This document shows positions 1 through 6,400 of a DNA stretch of 11,474 bases, piece by piece. The stretch lies in assembly GCA_003503995.1 (NCBI GenBank), contig DOCA01000045.1, positions 1 to 11,474 on the forward strand. Direction: 5' to 3'. A program made the position numbers and the translations under genes. Within the stretch, counting starts at the first letter, position 1. Every line of letters starts with the position of its first letter. The notes below the pieces were generated by a model that was given only the letters and a program-made list of their open reading frames with translations, had not been told where the DNA came from and searched no databases. This DNA comes from Holosporales bacterium (GTDB lineage Bacteria; Pseudomonadota; Alphaproteobacteria; Caedimonadales; UBA9215).

Positions 1-136
1 ATAAATCTCTAGGAGATTTTACCACAACCTAGAAGGTTTCCACAATGTCACACCTGCCTCAAATTAACTTGACGGTGCCTTCATAGCTTAGGAACGCAGG
101 AACAAACGGTCAGTGCAAAGATAACTTACTATATAA
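1..136. other. Non-coding segment with small hairpins, unassigned
   Basis: All six reading frames are broken by stops, so this is not a coding tail. Two compact inverted repeats lie close together. The first has 7-bp arms (AAATCTC at 3-9, GAGATTT at 13-19) around a TAG loop. The second has 5-bp arms (AACCT at 26-30, AGGTT at 34-38) around AGA. A plus-strand terminator follows at 138-163. The arrangement would suit the 3' part of a small RNA or the trailer of a gene upstream of the window. I looked for tRNA, tmRNA, RNase P, SRP RNA, 6S and rRNA signatures and recognised none. Confidence 0.4.
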
Positions 137-137
137 G

Positions 138-163
138 AAAGAGCCGCTTACAGCTCTTTTTTT
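138..163 (+). terminator. Rho-independent terminator (plus strand)
   Basis: A 7-bp stem (AAAGAGC at 138-144, GCTCTTT at 153-159) encloses an 8-nt loop and runs into an uninterrupted T tract at 157-163. The T tract is on the plus strand, so it would end a transcript entering from the left edge. Read from the other side, the A-rich flank upstream of the plus stem gives only a poor T run for the HNH gene, whose stop codon touches this element. Confidence 0.7.
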
Positions 164-575
164 AAGCGCTTTTGTTGAGAATCATATATTCGTATTCAAG
201 CTCATAAATACGAGAATCATTTTGGCCTTTGCGCTCATTAGATTCCCAATGCAAAACCCGTAAGTTGTCGAGTTCATCAATGGATTTGGAACCAGCTGAA
301 TAAGTTTCTTTTTTTTCAACGGCGTGAACATGGTCAACTTCCCAACCATGTTTTGTCTTTTTACCATATTCTTCTTTGCAAATGACGTGGCCATAGTCAT
401 CTAGGAGGTAGGTTCCCTCTTTGAACTCCTTAGAGAAAAATTGACAGGCCGCTGTTAGAAGGGGGTGAGTTTCCATGGCACGTTGTGCTTTTTCCCAGAC
501 AGCTTTTTTATGCTCTTCAGAGAAAGCTCTGCCGTCGCTTTGCGTGCCTCTGTGTCTTGTTTGTGTTGTCATCAT
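162..575 (-). CDS. HNH-family nuclease-like protein
   Basis: A small 137-residue protein whose C-terminal half carries an HNH (beta-beta-alpha metal) signature. It has GWEVDH with D81-H82 as the probable metal ligand and general base, then DNLRVLHW with N104, then ESNERKG with N113 and K116. This is the HNN variant of the fold. The pattern GWEIDH...NLRPLQWENN..K is known from short, poorly characterised HNH proteins scattered through bacteria. There are no CxxC zinc knuckles and no DNA-recognition domain is evident. The N-terminal 60 residues are charged and helical in character. A strong AGGAGG lies 5 nt before the first ATG and 8 nt before a second, so either Met may start. The gene is monocistronic, divergent from ftsE, with no methylase or immunity gene beside it. 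A nuclease is inferred from motif only; its target is unknown. Confidence 0.7.
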   Translation of the reverse strand: MMTTQTRHRGTQSDGRAFSEEHKKAVWEKAQRAMETHPLLTAACQFFSKEFKEGTYLLDDYGHVICKEEYGKKTKHGWEVDHVHAVEKKETYSAGSKSIDELDNLRVLHWESNERKGQNDSRIYELEYEYMILNKSA

Positions 576-602
576 GCTAACCTCCTGTTTTTTTGCAACC
601 TT

Positions 603-630
603 ATTAAAAGCTTAAGAGTGTTTTTTCCAA
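603..630 (-). promoter_or_regulatory. Possible promoter of the HNH gene
   Basis: On the minus strand TTGGAA (625-630) and TTTAAT (603-608) are separated by 16 nt and lie about 30 bases upstream of the start codon. The match is moderate in a very AT-rich spacer, so this is only a candidate. Confidence 0.28.
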
Positions 631-699
631 AACAACAGTTTGAAAATAAAATTTTTTATGTTTACAATTCGTCATTCTTATTTCCTTTTTTAAAGCGCC

Positions 700-728
700 T
701 TGTTTGAAACCCAAAATTCTTTTATCAT
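700..728 (+). promoter_or_regulatory. Probable ftsE promoter
   Basis: TTGTTT (700-705) and TATCAT (723-728; 5 of 6 matches to TATAAT) are spaced by 17 nt. Transcription from here would begin near 735 and give a leader of roughly 75 nt containing the inverted repeats at 745-783. The -35 box is weak, so confidence rests on the -10 box and spacing. Confidence 0.45.
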
Positions 729-744
729 TCTTATGAGAAATGCA

Positions 745-783
745 GTGTTTTTAATGGTGTATCAATTTCAAAAAAAACACCAT
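745..783 (+). promoter_or_regulatory. Leader inverted repeats, alternative hairpins
   Basis: Two pairings share the same right-hand segment. ATGGTGT (754-760) pairs with ACACCAT (777-783) across a 16-nt loop. GTGTTTTT (745-752) pairs with AAAAACAC (773-780). They cannot form together. They sit between the candidate promoter and the ribosome binding site at 795-800. A regulatory role is inference; the repeats are directly visible. Confidence 0.4.
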
Positions 784-809
784 CAGGTAAAGCTAGGGAG
801 ATGAGTCAT

Positions 810-1673
810 ATGTTTACCGCCGCGACAGTTAATAAGTTTATTCCAAAGGATACGGCTATTTCCTTTGATCGTGTAACCTTTGCTTACAAGCAAGGGGAGG
901 AAATCTTTCGAGATGCAAGCTTTTCTATTCCTAAAGGAGGGTTTTTCTTTTTAAATGGGGCGAGTGGCTCTGGAAAGTCATCTCTTTTAAAACTCATTTA
1001 TAATGCAAATAAGTATTATCTTGGGTCCCTTAAAGTCATGGGACAGGAGATGAAAAACATTAAGGAAAGGCAACTGCCTGATTTTCGCCGCAAAATAGGT
1101 ATTGTTTTTCAAGAATTTCATTTGTTTGATCACCTTTCCACTGTTGATAACGTCGCACTTCCCTTGACTTTGAATGGTGAAGACTTGCTCCATGCCCGTG
1201 AAAAAGCGGCAGAGCTATTGTCTTGGATTGGTTTGGGTAGTTTTCTTCATAAAATGCCAACTATTTTATCTGGAGGACAACGCCAACGTGTTGCTATGGC
1301 AAGGGCTATTATTAATGACCCTGAAATTATTCTTGCTGATGAGCCAACTGGGCATGTGGATGATGCTAATGCGATGAAAATAATGGCTCTCTTTCAAAGC
1401 CTTCACGAGAAAGGGAAAACCCTTATTTTATCAACCCATAATCGGACAATCATGGACACCATGGGGTATCCTCAACTAACCATTGAAAATGGGACCGTGG
1501 CCCTAAAGAAAGATGATCCAAGGTTTTCGGTTTCTGGCATTGAGCGAAGTCATGTTAATCCTATAGGTCTTTCCCCAGAACAGGAAAGCAACGTAAGTCG
1601 TTCTTATGCTAGAGAGCCGTCTTATACTCAAGCGCCTAAAGTTAATCTTTTTAAGGAGGTGGAAAATGTCTAA
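810..1673 (+). CDS. ftsE: Cell-division ABC transporter ATPase FtsE
   Basis: FtsE is the cytoplasmic ATPase of the FtsEX divisome complex, which uses ATP hydrolysis to control peptidoglycan hydrolases through FtsX. Numbering from the Met at 810, the ABC core shows Walker A GASGSGKSS (50-58), Q-loop Q101, signature LSGGQ (153-157), Walker B IILADE (173-178) and H-loop H210. The D-loop reads GHVD instead of the common GNLD. An upstream in-frame ATG at 801 directly abuts AGGGAG (795-800) with no spacer, whereas 810 gives a 9-nt spacer, so 810 is preferred. The protein has about 16 extra residues before the core and about 53 after it, making 287 residues against roughly 220 in E. coli. The tail is polar and recognisable as no domain. 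The stop overlaps the ftsX start, implying translational coupling. LolD-like ATPases are similar, but the FtsX partner settles the call. Confidence 0.9.
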   Translation: MFTAATVNKFIPKDTAISFDRVTFAYKQGEEIFRDASFSIPKGGFFFLNGASGSGKSSLLKLIYNANKYYLGSLKVMGQEMKNIKERQLPDFRRKIGIVFQEFHLFDHLSTVDNVALPLTLNGEDLLHAREKAAELLSWIGLGSFLHKMPTILSGGQRQRVAMARAIINDPEIILADEPTGHVDDANAMKIMALFQSLHEKGKTLILSTHNRTIMDTMGYPQLTIENGTVALKKDDPRFSVSGIERSHVNPIGLSPEQESNVSRSYAREPSYTQAPKVNLFKEVENV

Positions 1674-2520
1674 TTTATTAAAAGAAATTCCTTTTAAACA
1701 GGGCTCCACGTCAGCAATGCTATCAGCAGTTTGTGCCCTTTTTATGTTTTTAACGTTTTTAAGCTATAGCTTTTACCATCTCTTTTTGCCGCCACAAAGC
1801 TTAGAAAAAGCAGCCCAAACACCAGGCTACGTTCTTGTGCTCCCTGACTCAAACAGTGGCTCTCAAGCTCACAGAAATACCATGGGGTTCTTGGATCACA
1901 TGCTCTCCTATGTTGATGATGTTATTGGGCACAAAGAATTTACCATGAAGGATTATTCATCTATTTTACCCCTCTTTATGGAAGAGGAAACCAATACGGT
2001 TTATGTTGAAATTCGCTTGGCTCATAAAGCACAACTAAATGAAACGCAATTTCGCCAAGATATCGAAGGTATTATCCCTGGAATTGAAATTTATAAACGG
2101 GGGCCTTTTTTCGCAGAGTGGCTGGCAAAACTTGATAGTATTTCTCAAGCAAGTCGTAGCATTGCCATTATGATGTTTTTTGCTTTGTGCGCGTGTGTCA
2201 TTGTTCTGGTTACAGGGTGCTTTAATATTCACCATGACACCATTCAAACGCTGCGATTTCTGGGAGCATCTCAAGGCTACATTACAAAAAAATTCCAAAA
2301 CTTCTTTAGTTGGCGCTTTTTGATGGGAAGCGGTATTGGCTTGTTGGTTGCGCTTTTGGTTTTTGTGCCCTTTGCATGGGTGCTTGATCCAAGCCTAAAA
2401 ATGGGACTTCTTTTTGTTCGAGAAACGACGCGGTTGTTTATTATGGCGGCTTCAGGATATCTTTTGTTGCTCTTGTTGATGCGTTTGATTTTGAGCTTGC
2501 AAACAAGACGATTGGCCTAA
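1666..2520 (+). CDS. ftsX: Cell-division protein FtsX (permease-like)
   Basis: This is the integral membrane partner of FtsE. The 284-residue protein has the FtsX layout: one N-terminal membrane segment (about 18-41), a periplasmic domain of some 120 residues, and three C-terminal segments (about 164-187, 218-240, 257-278). The cytoplasmic stretch TIQTLRFLGASQGYITKKF (193-211) matches the conserved FtsX loop with its L-x3-GA core, which contacts the ATPase. The start at 1666 follows TAAGGAGGTGG at ideal spacing and overlaps the ftsE stop by 8 nt. Longer in-frame extensions inside ftsE lack a ribosome binding site. The cytoplasmic N-terminus is very short compared with E. coli FtsX, as is common in alphaproteobacteria. 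Together with ftsE it forms the standard pair. Confidence 0.9.
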   Translation: MSNLLKEIPFKQGSTSAMLSAVCALFMFLTFLSYSFYHLFLPPQSLEKAAQTPGYVLVLPDSNSGSQAHRNTMGFLDHMLSYVDDVIGHKEFTMKDYSSILPLFMEEETNTVYVEIRLAHKAQLNETQFRQDIEGIIPGIEIYKRGPFFAEWLAKLDSISQASRSIAIMMFFALCACVIVLVTGCFNIHHDTIQTLRFLGASQGYITKKFQNFFSWRFLMGSGIGLLVALLVFVPFAWVLDPSLKMGLLFVRETTRLFIMAASGYLLLLLLMRLILSLQTRRLA

Positions 2521-2531
2521 GAAATTTATCA

Positions 2532-3107
2532 ATGACTTCTTTTGACTATGACCTTGTTTTGTTGGACCGTGATGGGGTCATCAATAAAGACTTACCAACG
2601 TCGGTGAGGTCGTGGGCTGATTTTCAGTTTATCCCCTCAAGCCTTGACGCAATTTCCGTTCTTTGTCGTAAAAACTTAAAAACGGCCCTTGTGACTAATC
2701 AGGCTGTTGTTGGGCGAGGGGACCTTTCCCTTAAAAATCTTGAAGATATCCATAAAAAAATGGTGCAGGCTCTTGAAGAAAAAGGAGGGTGCCTTGATCG
2801 AATATATCACTGCACTGATATAACAATAGAACCGAACAATCGTCGAAAACCTGCACCTGGTATGTTATTAGAAGCTTTTCATGATTTTAATATCCCGCCT
2901 CAAAGAACCCTCATGATTGGAGATGCTTTGCGGGACTTTCAAGCAGCTCAGCGGGCTGGGTGCGATTTTGCGTTGGTACGCACAGGTAAGGGGCTTATAA
3001 CGGAACAAGAGCTTCAAGAGACTCTTAAAACCCCTCATAAACTCCCTATAAAACTAAGGGGTGTTTATGATGATTTAGAGGCCGTTGTTTTAAACATCTT
3101 TGCATAA
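2532..3107 (+). CDS. GmhB-like HAD-IIIA phosphatase
   Basis: This HAD-superfamily phosphatase most resembles D-glycero-D-manno-heptose-1,7-bisphosphate 7-phosphatase (GmhB) and the related HisB N-domain. Visible catalytic motifs are LDRDGVIN with nucleophile D12 and acid/base D14, TNQ at 55-57, K106 in RRKPAPGM, and GDALRD with D131 and D135. At 191 residues it has the expected length. Classical GmhB carries a zinc loop with one His and three Cys just before the KPxPGM motif. Here only C94 remains and the loop is shortened (IYHCTDITIEPNN). Family membership is firm but substrate specificity is not. The start lies 11 nt after the ftsX stop with only a weak ribosome binding site, which suggests coupling to ftsX. 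No other heptose gene is nearby. The 3' end overlaps dapE tail to tail by 43 nt. Confidence 0.75.
   Translation: MTSFDYDLVLLDRDGVINKDLPTSVRSWADFQFIPSSLDAISVLCRKNLKTALVTNQAVVGRGDLSLKNLEDIHKKMVQALEEKGGCLDRIYHCTDITIEPNNRRKPAPGMLLEAFHDFNIPPQRTLMIGDALRDFQAAQRAGCDFALVRTGKGLITEQELQETLKTPHKLPIKLRGVYDDLEAVVLNIFA
3026..3062 (-). terminator. Possible terminator of the pet-dap operon
   Basis: Just beyond the dapE stop on the minus strand, ACCCCT (3057-3062) pairs with AGGGGT (3030-3035) across a 21-nt loop and is followed by a short T run (3027-3029). It lies inside the coding sequence of the convergent phosphatase gene. The loop is long and the T tract short, so this is a weak candidate. Confidence 0.3.
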
Positions 3108-4255
3108 ATTTGAGTGAGCAATTCAAGATCACTTATGGGGACACATTCATTGGTTTGGTGCATGGTTTGCCCAATGAGTCCAAACTCCACAACGGGACAA
3201 TGGTAACGAATAAAGCGCGCATCGGATGTGGCGCCTGCTGTTGTCATATCCGGCGTAAGGCTTGTTATCTCTTGGATAACAGAACTCATATGAGCTGTGC
3301 TTTCATTGGGTTCTAAAAATTCTGCTTCGCCACTAAATTCAAATTCAGTTGTGAAATCTTGAATATGTTGGGCACAAACACCTTTAATCCATTCGCTCAA
3401 ACTCTTTCCTGTTTGCTGGTCATTAAAGCGGATATTAAAGCGAGCTGTGGCTTTTTCAGGGATTAAGTTGGTAGTTTGGTTGCCAACATCAATGGATGTT
3501 AGCTCGAGATTAGAAGGGTCAAAGAAGTCACTTTTGTTTTCTGTAGGACCTTTTTTTAAGGTATTTAAAATGGAAACAAGCTTTGGGAGGGGGTTATCGG
3601 CTTTTTCTGGGAACGCTACATGACCTTGTTTGCCAAGGACAGTGAGGTGGGTGTTTAAGCTTCCGCGGCGACCAATTTTTAGAGTGTCTCCTACTTTTTC
3701 AATGGAAGAGGGCTCACCCACTAAGCAAAAATCAAGCCTTATCTGTTGTTCCTCAAGCCATGTTAGAACTTTTCGTGTGCCATTAATGGCAACACCTTCT
3801 TCATCGCCTGTGATTAAAAAAGAGAGGGTTTGTTGAGGAGGGGTTTCATTTTTAAGACTTCTTGCAATGGCAGCAACAAAAGCCGCAATAGCGCCTTTCA
3901 TATCAACAGCACCTCTGCCTGTCAAAATACCGTCGGTGACAACGCCTTGAAAGGGATCATGGTGCCAATTCTGTGGGTCACCAACTGGCACAACGTCCGT
4001 GTGCCCTGCAAAACAAAAATTTTCTGTGCCTTGAACGGTTCGGATGGCAAAAAGATTCTCAACATCAGGCGTTCCTTTTTCTGAGAAAGAAAGGCGATGG
4101 CAGGAAAAACCTAAAGCACCTAACCACTGTTCCAATAACTCAAGGGCTCCTCCTTCTATAGGCGTCACACTTTGACATTGGATGAGTTCTTGAGTTAAGC
4201 GAACGGGGTCTGTTAAATCCACCATGGTATCTGTTTTAGGCGCGGAGAAGCTCAT
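3065..4255 (-). CDS. dapE: Succinyl-diaminopimelate desuccinylase DapE
   Basis: DapE hydrolyses N-succinyl-LL-2,6-diaminopimelate to LL-diaminopimelate and succinate in lysine and peptidoglycan precursor synthesis. It belongs to the M20 di-zinc family. Numbering from 4255, the metal and catalytic residues are visible: H85 and D87 in GHTDVVP, D118 in GRGAVDMKG, E152-E153 in GDEEG, the Glu of VGEPSS, and H366 in TMHQTNE. The dimerisation lid domain lies between. The frame is open from the ATG at 4255, which overlaps the end of dapD by 20 nt. Met11 (4225) begins the segment that normally starts DapE (MVDLTDPVRLTQ) and lies 10 nt after the dapD stop. Neither has a clear ribosome binding site, so the true start is uncertain. 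The last residues form a tail overlapping the convergent phosphatase gene. Confidence 0.93.
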   Translation of the reverse strand: MSFSAPKTDTMVDLTDPVRLTQELIQCQSVTPIEGGALELLEQWLGALGFSCHRLSFSEKGTPDVENLFAIRTVQGTENFCFAGHTDVVPVGDPQNWHHDPFQGVVTDGILTGRGAVDMKGAIAAFVAAIARSLKNETPPQQTLSFLITGDEEGVAINGTRKVLTWLEEQQIRLDFCLVGEPSSIEKVGDTLKIGRRGSLNTHLTVLGKQGHVAFPEKADNPLPKLVSILNTLKKGPTENKSDFFDPSNLELTSIDVGNQTTNLIPEKATARFNIRFNDQQTGKSLSEWIKGVCAQHIQDFTTEFEFSGEAEFLEPNESTAHMSSVIQEITSLTPDMTTAGATSDARFIRYHCPVVEFGLIGQTMHQTNECVPISDLELLTQIYAKMFKTTASKSS

Positions 4256-5054
4256 TGATTTCGGTCTTTGCTCTGGTTTCAGGAGTTACTTGTTTGATAA
4301 TGACGGCACAATTTAAAGCAATACCATGTTGACCCATTTTTGCAGGCTTTGTGCCAGCAACAACAACACTATAAGCTGGGATGTGGCCAAAAATGACCTT
4401 TCCTGTTTTACGATCCAAAATAGGAGTTGAGCCCGTGATAGTAACACCACTGCTAATGACAGTCCCTTCTTCCACAATGACTCCTTCAGTGATCATGGTA
4501 CCAGCACCAATAAAACAATCATCTTCAATAATGGTTGGTTTGGCTTGAAGGGGCTCAAGAACACCGCCAACAATAGCATTGCTAGATAAATGACAGTGAG
4601 CACCAACTTGGGCGCAGGATCCAATGGTTACATTAGAATCCACCATAGTTTTTGAGGCAACATAGGCGCCAATGTTAATAAAGCTGGGCATGACCACAAC
4701 ATCTGGTGCAATATAAGCGCCTGTGCGAATAATGCCCCCTGGTACAAGGCGAAAGCCAGCTTCTTGAAAGTCTTCTTTACTCCAATTATCACATTTTAAA
4801 GGAACCTTATCAAAGGCCTTGAATTGTCCATTTTGAACATCATTTTCATGGAGCCTAAAATAGAGCAACACTGCTTGCTTTAGCCACGTATTGACGTGCC
4901 ATTCGCCATCTTTTTTATAACAGACCCTAGATTTCCCCGTATTGAGCTGTTCGATGGCTTCGATAATACCATCGCGAAAAGGGCCTGATGAGTGAGGAGT
5001 TAAGGTCTCGCGTTCTTTCCAAGCTTGGGTAACAATGGCTTCTAATGTATTCAT
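4236..5054 (-). CDS. dapD: Tetrahydrodipicolinate N-succinyltransferase DapD
   Basis: DapD transfers succinate from succinyl-CoA to tetrahydrodipicolinate, two steps before DapE in the succinylase branch of lysine and diaminopimelate synthesis. It is a soluble trimer. At 272 residues it matches the family length of about 274. The N-terminal helical domain is followed from about residue 112 by hexapeptide repeats of a left-handed beta helix (GAYIAPDVVVMPSFINIG, then GSCAQVGAHCHLSSNAIVGG, IIEDDCFIGAGTMITEGV). The conserved segment GGVLEPLQAKPTIIEDD (163-179) is present. The start is 4 nt downstream of the DUF192 stop and the end overlaps the dapE frame, so all three genes are probably translated from one mRNA. 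Confidence 0.95.
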   Translation of the reverse strand: MNTLEAIVTQAWKERETLTPHSSGPFRDGIIEAIEQLNTGKSRVCYKKDGEWHVNTWLKQAVLLYFRLHENDVQNGQFKAFDKVPLKCDNWSKEDFQEAGFRLVPGGIIRTGAYIAPDVVVMPSFINIGAYVASKTMVDSNVTIGSCAQVGAHCHLSSNAIVGGVLEPLQAKPTIIEDDCFIGAGTMITEGVIVEEGTVISSGVTITGSTPILDRKTGKVIFGHIPAYSVVVAGTKPAKMGQHGIALNCAVIIKQVTPETRAKTEINELLRA

Positions 5055-5058
5055 ATGC

Positions 5059-5547
5059 TTACTCTGATTTTTCCAATGAGGTGTTTCCTAAAAGGGTGAG
5101 AGTATCTCCGACCTTTATGCCCTTATCATGGCAAATACCAGCCTTAAGTTCAATGGCTCTTTGCATGGAGGTCTTAGAACAACGATGTTTTTGAGAGTGA
5201 GGCTCCATGTTTTCAAGAATCTCAACAATAACGCCTTGTTTATTAAGGAGAAGAATATCTAAGGAGATAAATGTGTTTTTCATCCAAAAACAGAGGCGCT
5301 CTGGTTGATCAAAAAGAAACAGCATTCCTTCATGGTCTTTAAGGGACTGTCGGTACATCAGACCTTTCTCGCGTTTGGTGGGAGTATCAGCTGTTTCAAG
5401 GCTGAATGTATGAACTTGTTCAGCAGAGTGAATTTCAACATTTTGGTATTGTGTAGAATAAAGCTCTGTTGAAAAAACAAATGCAAGACATACGGCAATA
5501 CTGTGTTTGGAAAAAAAGGGGAGGATCACCCCCCATTGCTTTAACAT
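5059..5547 (-). CDS. DUF192 family exported protein
   Basis: A 162-residue protein with a hydrophobic N-terminal segment (about 16-30) that looks like a signal peptide or anchor, followed by a complete DUF192 domain. Family hallmarks are ETADTPTKREKGLMYR, GMLFLF, the aromatic FWMKNT motif, SLDILLLNKQG, and the C-terminal AIELKAG...GIKVGD. Proteins of this family are widespread, often exported, and have no agreed biochemical role. A start at 5547 is supported by AAAGAG overlapping the petC stop codon, 7 nt away. Its position between cytochrome c1 and dapD is an operon link, but a role in either process cannot be read from the sequence. Confidence 0.85.
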   Translation of the reverse strand: MLKQWGVILPFFSKHSIAVCLAFVFSTELYSTQYQNVEIHSAEQVHTFSLETADTPTKREKGLMYRQSLKDHEGMLFLFDQPERLCFWMKNTFISLDILLLNKQGVIVEILENMEPHSQKHRCSKTSMQRAIELKAGICHDKGIKVGDTLTLLGNTSLEKSE

Positions 5548-5554
5548 GAGCTCT

Positions 5555-6400
5555 TTATTTTTTTTGGTGTTTGATTTTTCGCCAAGTTCGGCGCATTAGG
5601 CAATACATGAGGATGGTAAAGAAGGAGAGAAAAATCATCACTTTAACACCAAGATTACGTCGACTCTCAAGCTCAGGCTCTGCTGTCCATGCTAAAAAGG
5701 CCGAAACATCTTCTGACATCTGCGCAATGGTTGCAAGGGTTCCATCGCTATACTCTACTTGATTGTCCACTAATGGAGGGGGCATCGCAATTTGATTTCC
5801 AGTGAAATAACGGTTGTAATACATACCATCCATCAAACCAAAATCATCGGGCGCTGCTTCATAACCTATTAAAAGGGCGCGAATATAATCGGCCCCATGG
5901 GCGCGAGCTTTGGCCATGAGAGATAAATCTGGTGGAAATGAACCATTGTTCGCAGCCCTAGCAGCGTTTGCATTGAGATAGGGATTCGCGAAGGCATTTC
6001 CAGGCGTGGCTTTGATGGTTGTGGGCTCACCTTCCTCATTTAAAGGACCTGGAACGTCATGGTCACCAGCAATGGCTTTAATTTCTTCTTCAGAAAAACC
6101 AAGGGCGGCAAGCTTGTCATAGCGCACTAAGTCTAAACCATGGCAAACAGCACAAACTTCTTTATAAACTTGAAAGCCCCGTTGCAGTTGATCACGCTTA
6201 AAAACACCAAAAGGACCGTTAAAGCTCCAAGCCGCTTTTGGAGGTGTTTCTATACTCGTGTTTCCGTGAGCTATTACTGAGCCAAAGGAAATAAGCATGA
6301 AGAGACCCAGTAGAGTCGCTTTAACAAGGGAGAGTTTTGAAACGCTTTTTGTTTGACTATAAGACATATCTGTTTTCTTTGTTGTTGTCTTTATTTGCAT
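5555..6400 (-). CDS. petC: Cytochrome c1, bc1 complex
   Basis: Cytochrome c1 accepts electrons from the Rieske protein and passes them to a soluble or anchored cytochrome c. The 281-residue protein shows a signal peptide hydrophobic core (about 24-43), the haem c site CAVCH (83-87) covalently attached in the periplasm, the axial Met ligand in IAMPPPL (M206), and a single C-terminal anchor (about 251-268) with a positively charged tail that holds it in the membrane. These are the diagnostic features of bacterial c1. The ATG at 6400 overlaps the petB stop by 10 nt. Met12 at 6367 is an alternative, and neither has a strong ribosome binding site. It is the third gene of the classical petABC order. 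Confidence 0.95.
   Translation of the reverse strand: MQIKTTTKKTDMSYSQTKSVSKLSLVKATLLGLFMLISFGSVIAHGNTSIETPPKAAWSFNGPFGVFKRDQLQRGFQVYKEVCAVCHGLDLVRYDKLAALGFSEEEIKAIAGDHDVPGPLNEEGEPTTIKATPGNAFANPYLNANAARAANNGSFPPDLSLMAKARAHGADYIRALLIGYEAAPDDFGLMDGMYYNRYFTGNQIAMPPPLVDNQVEYSDGTLATIAQMSEDVSAFLAWTAEPELESRRNLGVKVMIFLSFFTILMYCLMRRTWRKIKHQKK

Noticed and set aside
1..136. tRNA, tmRNA, RNase P, SRP RNA, 6S or rRNA fragment at the left edge
   Set aside because: No T-arm motif, no RNase P conserved blocks, no SRP apical loop and no rRNA-like stretch could be found on either strand.
801..809. FtsE start at the earlier ATG (801)
   Set aside because: The ribosome binding site directly abuts this ATG with no spacer; the ATG at 810 has a normal 9-nt spacing.
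1606..1665. Longer FtsX start inside ftsE
   Set aside because: It adds 20 basic residues without a ribosome binding site, while 1666 has an excellent one and is coupled to the ftsE stop.
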